From assembly GCF_020966635.1 (NCBI RefSeq), contig NZ_JAJKFQ010000001.1, forward strand, positions 1 through 64,000: 64,000 nt of DNA, in the 5' to 3' direction. Source of the stretch: Stieleria sp. JC731. Lineage in GTDB: Bacteria; Planctomycetota; Planctomycetia; Pirellulales; Pirellulaceae. Made by a program: the position numbers and the translations under genes. This document shows, one piece after another, positions 34,909 to 45,700 of the stretch (position 1 is its first letter; each line of letters opens with the position of its first letter). A model generated the notes under the pieces. The model had not been told where the DNA came from and did no database searches. It saw only the letters and a program-made list of their open reading frames with translations.

Positions 34909-36420
34909 TTATTTCCACGCTCCATAGAGGCTGCCAGGAGGATTCGCGATCGACTGGTATCGGTAGACCCGGGCGGCGTCTCGGTTTTTGAAACTGACCA
35001 GAGGGATGATTCCAGCCGCGGCAACTCGATCGGCACTTCGTTCAGAAAGGTAAGTCTCTGCACATGGCAAGAGCACTGCTTCGCCGTCAACTTTGTAAGT
35101 GAACGCGGGCATCGATGAAATCTCGAACTGATCTTCGACTTGCATCGACCAGCCACTGTCTTGAAACGCTTGGCCAATCAAACTTGCGATGGCGAGTGAT
35201 GGTGGTCCCCAAAGAAACTCGCGATGTGAATTTTCTGGATCCGGGATTTCTTCGAAGTCAAACGATTCGACCGGATCCGTTTTAGGGCCGTACGGCAAGC
35301 GCATTAGGACTCGCGGTCCGACCAAAGCGATTCGGGTCGCGACAGGGTTACTGCGAATCGATTTCCAGTTCTGTTGTTCAACTGACTCAGTCGGCTGGAT
35401 ACCGAAAAGGTCGTCTGTCCACGATGTCGTGCCGATGATCGATGGTTTCGCGGAGCTCAGTAGCGTGCAATCGGCGAAGGTAGCGATCGCGCCTAGGTTA
35501 GCCAGTGTGACTAAGTCATCGACGCTGTTGCCGAATTCATAGGCGGTGACGATCAAGGACCAAGGCTGTTGGTCGCGTTGTTCGACCAGCCGGTTCATCA
35601 ATTCGGTTTGCTCGATCGAGTCGGCGGATCGGGTGGCGGCTGCTATCTCTGTTGCCGTCGCATCGAGCACAAAAAGTTTGATCTCGGTTGTCGTCGTGAC
35701 ATCGCGGGTCAGTGAGTCTAACGCTCGCCAATTCGCTTCGAGGGATTGGAAAAGCGGATGATGCAAGATGTTGCGAAGGTGACCGGCGATGGCATGGTCA
35801 ACCGCAGCGACGTACTCGTCCTGGCGTGGATCACGACTCGGTTCGATGTAAGGGGCGACAATGCTGTGGATCAGTCGATCGATCGCACCGGTTGCCGTGT
35901 CGGTCGGAGCCTGGGTCGTTGCTGTTCTGCCGAGAACGCGTTCGAGCAAATCTGAATCGGATTCAGGGTCGGAAGGGGCTTCTGGCCGTTCTTCGGCAGT
36001 CTGAGCATCGGCTGATTGGGCAGGTTCATTAATCGAGGCCGGAAGCATTGCACGCAACTCCCGTGCGGCCGATTCGAACGTTTTTGGATGCTGCAGTAAT
36101 CGACGGATCGAGAGCAGCTCTTCGAACTCCGGTATCTTTTCAATCAACTGGTCTGGATGAAAATCATCAAGCTCGGTGAAGGCCAGTTCGAGCGAGGCCT
36201 CGGACGTTCCCGATGGAATTTGTATCGTGGGCCGAAGCGATTCAAAAAACTCATCAAAGTTATCGACATCGACTCGATGCAATTTACGTTGCTCGACAGG
36301 ATCCTTCTTGCTGCCGCCAAAGTCGCCTATGACGAGTATTCGCATCGGCTCTTCTGGGTCTCGCGGCTTTGCCTGTGGAGCGTTCCCGAATTGACTTGTG
36401 AATTGAAACGTCTCGGACAC
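34909..36420 (-). CDS. Fused TssB-TssC type VI secretion sheath protein
   Basis: A 503-residue protein joining both contractile-sheath subunits. Residues about 24-125 are TssB/VipA-like: RILVIGDFGG, then RVDVDNFDEFFESLRP and LDDFHPDQLIEKIPEFEELL. An acidic, Pro/Ala-rich linker spans about 126-190. Residues about 200-503 are TssC/VipB-like: HHPLFQSLEANWRALDSL, TAYEFGNSVDDLVTLANLG, GPRVLMRLPYGPKTDPVESF and LWGPPSLAIASLIGQAF. Against a standalone TssC of about 490 residues, the ~110-residue C-terminal end that normally follows the FIPLV/KNxD region is missing; the protein stops soon after IIPLVSFKNRD. No other type VI gene (baseplate, tube, ClpV, membrane complex) occurs within this window. It is followed by the dipeptidase operon. 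Function as a real sheath is therefore uncertain. Confidence 0.85.
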   Translation of the reverse strand: MSETFQFTSQFGNAPQAKPRDPEEPMRILVIGDFGGSKKDPVEQRKLHRVDVDNFDEFFESLRPTIQIPSGTSEASLELAFTELDDFHPDQLIEKIPEFEELLSIRRLLQHPKTFESAARELRAMLPASINEPAQSADAQTAEERPEAPSDPESDSDLLERVLGRTATTQAPTDTATGAIDRLIHSIVAPYIEPSRDPRQDEYVAAVDHAIAGHLRNILHHPLFQSLEANWRALDSLTRDVTTTTEIKLFVLDATATEIAAATRSADSIEQTELMNRLVEQRDQQPWSLIVTAYEFGNSVDDLVTLANLGAIATFADCTLLSSAKPSIIGTTSWTDDLFGIQPTESVEQQNWKSIRSNPVATRIALVGPRVLMRLPYGPKTDPVESFDFEEIPDPENSHREFLWGPPSLAIASLIGQAFQDSGWSMQVEDQFEISSMPAFTYKVDGEAVLLPCAETYLSERSADRVAAAGIIPLVSFKNRDAARVYRYQSIANPPGSLYGAWK

Positions 36421-36521
36421 AAAATGCTCCGGTAAAAGAACGAACCGTAAAAGCGAAGCCGCGATTATATCGCTTTCATCGTCATCGACGGCGATAAGGT
36501 GTAGCGGATGCAGATCACGAC

Positions 36522-36558
36522 AAAGAAAAACTCGGTGAATGGTTTGGATTCACCGAGT
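36522..36558 (-). terminator. Intrinsic terminator of the giant surface protein gene
   Basis: On the minus strand, an 11-bp perfect stem (ACTCGGTGAAT pairing with ATTCACCGAGT, arms 36530-36540 and 36548-36558) with a 7-base loop is followed by TTTTTCTTT. It lies about 175 bases beyond the stop of the 4660-residue gene and before the sheath gene promoter. Confidence 0.85.
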
Positions 36559-36606
36559 GATCGTGACTCAAATGATTTTGTTGCTTCGGCAGTCAGCAAG
36601 TTCTGC

Positions 36607-36735
36607 CTAGTGCTTCGTTCGATATGAAAATACGGGTTCGGGTCATCAGCCGACGGGCGTTAACCGGTTATTGCACTCAAACCGTGGTTAACGCCATGCG
36701 GTGAATCCTAAAATCGAGTCGGAACGAAGCACTAG
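36607..36735. repeat. Palindromic repeat inside a 14-bp inverted repeat at the giant gene's stop
   Basis: CTAGTGCTTCGTTC (36607-36620) and GAACGAAGCACTAG (36722-36735) are exact inverse copies; the right arm contains the stop codon of the giant gene (36732-36734). Between them lies a reverse-oriented, diverged copy (36645-36707) of the palindromic element found three times at 54968-55215, recognisable by TTTTAGGAT and the GGCGTTAAC/GTTAACGCC arms. The whole can fold into one long hairpin. Confidence 0.75.
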
Positions 36736-39700
36736 CGTCGGGTGCGAATCAACGATTCCAGACCATCTTCGGTGCTGTCTTTGAAATCTCGATAGGCTGA
36801 CAACATCGCAATCGGATCGATGAATCGCCACGCGGGAAGGGCCGAGGCAAAGACACCGACCATGGCACCACCACGCAGCGCCCACATGACGTAGCCGACC
36901 GAGAACATTCCGATGCTGGCACCGGCGTAGCCGACATAGGAAACCGACGATGTCGACTTGTCGTGGAACTGTTCCCGATTGTCCCACTGGCTCCATATGA
37001 TCGCTTGCTGCATGTCCTCACGCAGCAATCGATCGAGTTGAGCCAGCTCTGGTGAAAAGACACCGTCAGCACTGATGATTGTCCGCGATGACCGGTAAGA
37101 ACTGGCAAGACGCTCGATCCGTTCTCGTTCGATTGCTTCCTTCTTTTCGCCCGAAGCATCGTTTTCGTCATCACCTGAATCGTTTTGCTGGCCGACAACC
37201 GGAACCGGGCCGTTGGGGCCTGCGACCTCTCCTGGGGCTGTCGCCGTTGGCGTCGTTTCAGAGTTTTGAGTTTCTGATTCGGTGTTCGATTCTTCGGTAT
37301 TGGAATTGTCTGGTTCGGTTGTGTCTTCGGTTTGAGTCTCTTCCGATTGGGTATCCGTGTTGGAATCGTCGGTGGAGGTGTCGTTTGTGTCAGTGGTTGA
37401 TGTCGGAGCAACGTACGGTGCTGCCAATTGAACATTGATACTGACTGAAACCGTATTGCTTTCTAGTGACCCATCGGTGACACGGTATAGGAACGTATCG
37501 ATTCCACCAAAGCCTGAATTCGGCGTGTATAGCAGAACGCCACCCGGCTGCAGTGTCAGAGTTCCATTGGTTGGCGACGAAACCAGTACGACTGACAAGG
37601 TATCGCCGTCGAGGTCCGTGTCATTGAATACGAGACCCGATGAGGCGATCGAAAGATCTGAATCGGGAGTACGCAAATCGAACGACTCACCGGTTGCGAC
37701 AGGTGCGTCATTGACACTCGTGATATCAACATTGACGGTTCCGAGTTGAATATCAGTTCCGCCACCGGTTCCCGAGTTTCCATTGTCATTGACAACAACG
37801 TCGATCGTGTCGGCATCATTGCCGTTCAGGTTCGGAGTGCCGTGTAGGTACTGAATGTTGCTGCTGGCATCCAAAAACGTGTTCAGGTCAGTCAAGTTCC
37901 CGGTCAGTGTCAAAGTGTTTGATCCACTGCCAGTGACAATCACACCGGAGCCTCCTGATGCGGAGAGCAGTCCACCGGTGGAGGTCGACAGCGTCACTGT
38001 CAGATCGCTGGTGCCGGCGTCCAAATCCGTCAAGTTGATTGCGGATAGATCGATCGCACTGTTGATGTCCTCGATCGTCGTTACATCGCTTGGCAAACCA
38101 CCGCTATTACCCGGATCGTCGTTGATCGATGCGATTGTGATTGATCGAGACTGGGTATTGGAGTCCAGTTCACCGTCGTTAATCGTGAACGAGACCGTTC
38201 GCGTCCCGGTGCTCGGGGCTTCACTGGTGTTTTCGTAAGTCACACTTCGCAGTGCGGTTTGGTAGTCGGCAACGCTTGCCGTTCCAGAAAGTGTCAACGT
38301 TCCGGTCGCAGCATCCCAAGAACCGGTGATGCCGTTTTGGTTTGTGAATGACAGAACATCTTGGCCGTTGACGTAGTTCGCACTGATTTGGACCGTTGCC
38401 GATTCCAAGTTTGTGTCATCCACATCGGACAACGTCAGCGACGATGTAATCGACACCGCGCCGTCGTTTTCGGTGTACCCCAGCGACGCTCCTTCGATCG
38501 AGGAGGTCACCGGCGGGTCATTCACTGCGGCGATTGTGATGTTGAAGGTCGCGCTGGTTGTCGTACCCGTCCCGTCATCGACAGTGAAACTAAACGCATC
38601 GGATACGGTCTGGCTGCCATCATGATCGTAGGTGATCAACCCCGCATCAATATCGGCTTGAGTAAACGTGTCGGTTGCCGAAAGGGCAACACCGCTGCGG
38701 AAAATGGTTCCGTTGGTTGGCGCCGAGTCGACGCTGTAGGTCAATTGAGAGCTGGCGTGGTCAACGTCCGTGGTTTCCAGCATCGCGTTCGTGATCGTGT
38801 TTCCCGTCGAAGCTTCACCGAATGTCGGTGTGGAGTTGGTGGCGAGGACTTGTTCGTCATTGACACCAGCAATGTCGACGTTGACGGTTCCCAGATTGAT
38901 GTTGCCGCCGCCACCAGATCCTGTATTTCCGCCATCATTGACCGTGACCGTGATGGTGTCGGCATCGTTGCCGAAGGTGTTCGTCGTCGCGTGTAGGTAC
39001 TGAACGTTGGAAGGAGTGTTCAAATAGGTGTTCAGATCGGAAAGCGTTCCAGTCAAGGTGATCGAACCGCTACCACTACCTCCGACGACAACTCCGCCGC
39101 CATTGGATGCCGTAAGATTTCCTCCGGTGGATGTCGACAAGGTGACGGTTAAGTTTCCTGAATTCGCATCGATGTCGTTCAAGTCGATCGCTGATAAATC
39201 GATAGCGCCGGCAACGTCTTCGGTCACGTTGACGTCGCTCGGAAGAGACCCGGCATTGGTCGGATCATCGTTAACGGCGGAAATCGAAATGTTTCGACTT
39301 TGGCTATTCGAGTCGACGTCTCCGTCGTTGATGGTGAATGTTACCGTACGACTAAGTGCAGACGGGTTATCGCTACCGTTGCTATAGGTAACGCTTCGAA
39401 GAGCGGCCTGGTAATCTGCAACTGTCGCCGTGCCGCTAAGTGTTAAGGTTCCGGTTGCGGAGTCCCAAGACCCGGTGATACCGTTTTGGTTGGTAAACGC
39501 CAGCGTGTCTTCGCCGTTGACGTAGTTGCCCGAAATCTGAATCACTGCCGATTCTAATTGGGTGTCATCGACATCGGCTAGCGACAAGGTTGACGAGATT
39601 TGTAGCGCGCCAGCATTCTCGGTGTATGTCAGCGCGGTGCCTTCGATTGCGGAAGCCACCGGAGCATCATTCACATTGGTAATCGACCAGCTAAACGAAC

Positions 39701-42700
39701 TACTGGTGGTCGTTCCGGTTCCGTCATCCACGGTAAAGCTGAATGAATCCGAACTGGTTTGGCTTCCGTCGTGGTTATAGGTGATCAGATTCGAATCGAT
39801 ATCGGCCTGCGTGAAGGTATCGCTTGCTGACAGCGCGACTCCATTTCGATACAGGGTCCCGTTGCCGGGCGCCGAGTCGACGGTGTAGGTCAATTGGCTT
39901 GTGGTGTTATCGACATCCGTCGTTTGCAATTGAGTGTTCGTGATGATATTGCCGGTCGATCCCTCAGCCACGGTGGATCCCGTATTGGTTGACAAAACCT
40001 CTTCGTCGTTGACGCTCGCGACATTGACGGTGACTTGGTCCGAAACTGCACTGAATGCGGTCGTTCCACCCGTGGTTGTTGCATCAACTTGTGATCCCGC
40101 TGAACCTGTCGTTTGGTCCCAGCCGCGATAGTCGAACAGCAGTGTTCCGCCATTGTCTGTCGCCGGAATGAACCGGACGAAATCGGTGTCGCGTAGAAGC
40201 AGTGCCGATGATGGAGAGACCGATGGCAGTGCGACCCAATTGCTGCCGTCCAGGCTGTATTCGATCGTTCCGCCACTGCCGCTGAACCCAAAGACAGCGA
40301 TGCCTTCAACCGCTCCCGCATCTGGATCGCTTAGGTAAGACCCAAGAAGAGCAGACACCGTGGTTGTTAATGGTGCCGCGTCTTCAGATGTGTTGTAGGT
40401 AGGGGCAAAGGTTGTCAGCACCGGTGCATCGTTGACCGCTGTGACATCGATCGCCCGAGTCTGAGTATTCGAGTTGACGTCTCCGTCATTCACCGTGAAC
40501 GACACGGTCCTTTGACTGGTGTTCGGCGCATCGCTGGTGTTGCTGTAGGCGACACTTCGCAGCGCGGTCTGGTAGTCGGCTACCGTTGCCGTTCCTGTCA
40601 GCGTCAATGTTCCTGTCGCCGAATCCCACGATCCCGTGATTCCGTTTTGATTGACGAAGGACAAAACGTCCTGTCCATTGGCGTAGTTACCGGTGATTTG
40701 CACCACCGCCGATTCCAAGTTGGCGTCGTCAACGTCGGTTAACGCAAGCGTCGATGTGATCGCCGTCGCGGCTTGGTTCTCGGTATAGGCCAGCGGTGTT
40801 CCTTCGATCGACGCCGTCACCGGCGCGTCATTCACCGCACTGATGGTGATATTGAACGTTCCGGCGGTGTTGGAACCGGCGCCATCATCGACCGTGAAGT
40901 TGAACGCATCCGAACTGGTTTGGCTTCCGTCGTGGCTGTAGGTGATCAGGTTTGCGTCGATGTCCGCCTGGGTAAAAGTATCGGTAGCTGAGAGCGCAAC
41001 ACCGTTTCGGTAAACCGTTCCGTTAGACGGCGTGGTGCTAACGGTGTAGGTCAGTTGGTTGGTCGCGTTGTCAACATCCGTGGTTTCCAGCATCGCGGTC
41101 GTGATGGTGTTCCCCGTGGAAGCTTCGGTGAAGGTTGCTCCGGTGTTTGTAGAAAGCACCTGCTCGTCATTGACCGCGGTGATGTCCACGTTGACCGTTC
41201 CGAGGCTGATGTCTCCTCCGCCACCGGTTCCGGTATTCCCATTGTCGTTGACGACGACGGCGATTTGATCGGCATCGTTACCGTTCAGGTTTGCCGTGGT
41301 GTGCTGGTACTGGATGTTGCTTGCGGTATCCAGGAAAGTGTTGAGATCCGAAACGGTTCCAGTCAACGTCATCGCGCTCGCGCTCCCACCCACGGTGACT
41401 CCACCCCCGGAGCTTGCCGAGAGTTGTCCTCCGGTCGAAGTCGACAAAGTGACGGTGATCGAACTTGCTCCCGCATCCACATCGCTGAGGTTGATTGCCG
41501 AGAGGTCAACGTTGCTTGCTTGGTCTTCGGTGACTGAGATATCCGACGGCAAGCTTCCGGCGTTGGTGGGATCATCGTTGATGGCGGTGACGGTGATCGC
41601 GGCAGACTCGGTTGCGGAGCTGAAAGCTGAGGTACCACCGTTGGTGGAGGTGTCGACTTTCGATCCAGCGGCTCCGCTAGTTTGGTCCCACGCCCGGAAG
41701 GTGAAGTCTGCGGAGGTTCCGTTGTCACCATCGGGTTGGAATCGCACCAGGTCGGTGCTTCGCAGCAGCAGTGCAGAGTTATTTGCGACGGCCCCGACGT
41801 CGGTCCAAGAGGAACCTCCGTTGGTCGAGTACTGCCAAGTTCCGTTTCCGCTGTTGAGCGAAGTGATGGCGATGCCTTCGACAGCTCCGTTATCGACATC
41901 GGTGATCCGGTCACCACCGGCGGAACTGATGATCGACGCGATGGAGTCACCAGCGTTGTTGGTGTCGTCTTCGGTGATCGTCGTTAGCGTCATGCTGCCG
42001 GTGTTATCCAGCACCGGTGCATCGTTAGCCGCTGTGACATCGATCGCCCGAGTCTGAGTGTTCGAGTTGACGTCCCCGTCATTCACCGTGAACGACACGG
42101 TCCTTTGACTGGTGTTTGGCGCATCACTGGTGTTGCTGTAGGCGACACTCCGCAGCGCGGTCTGGTAGTCGGCTACCGTTGCCGTTCCTGTCAGGGTCAA
42201 TGTTCCTGTTGCCGCATCCCACGATCCCGTGATTCCGTTTTGATTGACGAAGGACAAAACGTCCTGTCCGTTGGCGTAGTTACCGGTGATTTGAACCACC
42301 GCCGATTCCAAGTTGGCGTCGTCAACGTCGGTTAACGCAAGCGTCGACGTAATCGCCGTCGCGGCTTGGTTCTCGGTATAGGCCAGCGGCGTGCCTTCGA
42401 TCGCCGCCGTCACCGGCGCGTCATTCACCGCACTGATGGTGATATTGAACGTTCCGGCGGTGTTGGAGCCGGCGCCATCATCGACCGTGAAGTTGAACGC
42501 ATCCGAACTGGTTTGGCTTCCGTCGTGGCTGTAGGTGATCAGGTTTGCGTCGATGTCCGCCTGTGTAAAAGTATCGGTAGCTGAGAGCGCAACACCGTTT
42601 CGATAAACCGTTCCGTTGGACGGCGTGGTACTGACGGTGTAGGTCAGTTGGTTGGTCGCATTGTCAACATCCGTGGTTTCCAGCATCGCGGTCGTGATGG

Positions 42701-45700
42701 TGTTCCCCGTGGAAGCTTCGGTGAAGGTTGCTCCGGTATTTGTAGAAAGCACCTGCTCGTCGTTGACCGCGGTGATGTCCACGTTGACAGTTCCGAGGCT
42801 GATGTCTCCTCCGCCACCGGTACCGGTATTCCCATTGTCGTTGACAACGACGGCGATTTGATCGGCATCGTTACCGTTCAGGTTTGCCGTGGCGTGCTGG
42901 TACTGGATGTTGCTTGCGGTATCCAGGAAAGTGTTGAGATCCGAAACGGTTCCAGTCAACGTCATCGCGCTCGCGCTACCACCCACGGTGACTCCACCCC
43001 CGGAGCTTACCGAGAGTTGTCCTCCGGTCGAAGTCGACAAAGTGACGGTGATCGAACTTGCTCCCGCATCCACATCGCTGAGGTTGATTGCCGAGAGGTC
43101 AACGTTGCTTGCTTGGTCTTCGGTGACAGAGATATCCGAAGGCAAGCTTCCGGCGTTGGTGGGATCATCGTTGATGGCGGTAACGGTGATCGCGGCAGAC
43201 TCGGTTGCGGAGCTGAAAGCGGAGGTACCACCGTTCGTGGAGGTGTCGACTTTCGATCCAGCGGCTCCGCTAGTTTGGTCCCACGCCCGGAAGGTGAAGT
43301 CCGCCGAGGTTCCGTTGTCACCATCGGGTTGGAATCGCACCAGGTCGGTGCTTCGCAGCAGCAGTGCGGAGTTATTGGCAACGGCCCCGACGTCGGTCCA
43401 AGTGGAACCTCCGTTGGTCGAGTACTGCCAAGTTCCATTGCCGCTGTTGAGCGACGTGATTGCGATGCCTTCGACAGCTCCGTTATCGACATCGGTGATC
43501 CGGTCACCACCGGCGGAACTGATGATCGACGCGATGGAGTCACCAGCGTTGTTGGTGTCGTCTTCGGTGATCGACGTCAGTGTCATACTGCCAGAGCTAT
43601 CCAGCACAGGGGCATCGTTGACGCTTGTGATGTTGACGTTGACTTGATCCGACGCCGAACTGAATGCCGAAGATCCTCCATTGACCGACGAATCCACATA
43701 GGTTCCAGCGGTGCCAGAGGTTTGATCCCAACCGCGATAGTCAAGCTGAAGTGTGCCTCCATTTTCGGTCGATGGAGTGAACCGAAAAAGGTCCGTGTCA
43801 CGCAGCAGTAGAGCACCGGTGGGTGAGACCGTGGTGACGGTGAACCAGTTCGAACCGTCGAGGCTGTATTCCAGTGTGCCGCCACTGCCGGTGAATCCGT
43901 ACAACGCAATCCCTTCGACCGCGCCCGGATCGGGGTCCGACATGCTGGAGGACAGCACCATGGCGACTGACGCGGTTAGCGAACCGGCATCCTCGGCCGT
44001 GTTGTAAACCGGTCCATAAGGAAACAGAACGGGTGCTTGGTTTGGTGGGCTGATGTCGATATTGACCGTTCCCAATGAAACATCGCCGCCGCCTCCGCTG
44101 CCGGTATTCCCGCCGTCGTTAATCGTGACGCTGATCGTATCTGCATTGTCACCGGTTGTTCCGGGGGTCCCGTGGATGTACTGGATATTGGTTGGCGTAT
44201 CGAAAAATGTATTCAGGTCCGTAATCGTTCCTGTGAATGTCATCGCGCTTGCGCTTCCGCCAACGGTCACACCGCCGCCGGATGATGCCGAAAGCTGTCC
44301 GCCGGTGCTGGTGGTCAACGTCACCGTGATATTTCCACTGGCCGCATCAACATCACTGAAGTCAACAGACGAAAGGTTGATGTTGCTCGTGGTGTCGATG
44401 GTCACAAGGATGTCGCTTGGCAAGCTGCCCGCGTTGGTCGGATCATCATTGATCGCATTGACAGTGATATTCACCACTTCTGTATCGGGTCCCTGATCAC
44501 CCATCACGGCGGCGACTTCGGATTCCGTCAAAATGGCGTCGTAGACTCGTACGTCATCCAGGCTTCCGACGAAGGACATCGACCCATCGGATAGGCTGCC
44601 GATGGTGAGGTCCTGAGAAATTGCGGTAGCCCAATCGATGTCCACACTGGCTGAAACATTGGCGATCAACGTTCCGTCCAGATATAAGTTGATTTCGTTG
44701 GCGACGTCATCAAAAGTTGCCGCGATATGATGCCATCCCGTTCCGGCAATTTGATGCGCCGGATTGCTGGTATTGGTTGTGAAGCTATCCGCGGTCAGGC
44801 TAATTCCGCCACCGGGTGACGAAGTATCCAGTGAGACATAAAAGGCATCGCCAACGGACAAGAAGACTGCGTCCTGTTGAGCCGCATCAAGGTTGACCCA
44901 AGCGGAGATTGTCACTTCGTCGGCAAGGCTAGCCGTGCCACTGCTAACGGTGATTGAATCATTTGAATCCAAAACGATCACGTCACCACGTGTCGCATCG
45001 AGAGTTACTGCTGGATCGGAGTTGCCAGTTCCGTCCAGACCATTTCCACTTTGGTCGGTGTAAACCCCATCCATGAATTCATAGCGAGCGTAAAGGTTGG
45101 TGTCCGTCGCACTTGTGGTCCCAGTCGAAACGGTCAACGTATCGCTGCCGTTGTAGTTAGCAGTGGGTGAATACTGCAGACCTTCGAGTGCCGCATTGAT
45201 GTCTGACTGGGTTCCAGAAAAAGTCAACGTGCTTTGGCCGTTGCTCGTACCGGACAAGAACTTCAGGCCTGTTGTCGAACCCAGGGTTAGATTGCCCTGA
45301 TTGACGGACAAAGTTGTCGTGACGGTCGGATTCTGAGTGGAACCGTCTTCGAGAACGATCGCGTTTCCGCCACCGCTGGAAAACGTCAGTGAGTTGTCTT
45401 CGTCGACGGATTGGCCGATCGGAATCGTGAATCGGGCGTCGACTCCGTCATCCACCGTGATAGAGAAAGTCTCGTCGTAAGTGTTGCCGTAGGCGTCAGC
45501 GACTTGAACGGTGATGGAATGCGATGGCGTGGTCTCGTAGTCCAGCAAGGTCGCATCGGCAACGGTGATTTGGCCACTTCCAGAATCAATCGCGAATCGA
45601 CCGCCAGCATCATCGGTAAGCGTGAACGAGTAACCCGAAAGGACTTCACTTGCGTCCCATTCGATCACATAGTGTTGATTGTACGAACCGTTATCTGGCA

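Noticed and set aside
34909-36420. Frameshifted pair of separate tssB and tssC genes
   Set aside because: The frame is continuous through a plausible acidic linker, with no sign of stop or start between the halves.
42648-43811. 387-codon frame antisense to the giant gene (and similar ones at 41296-42057 and 42889-43647)
   Set aside because: They mirror the repeats of the giant gene and owe their length to its codon bias; they recur with the duplication, have no ribosome-binding site and look unlike proteins.
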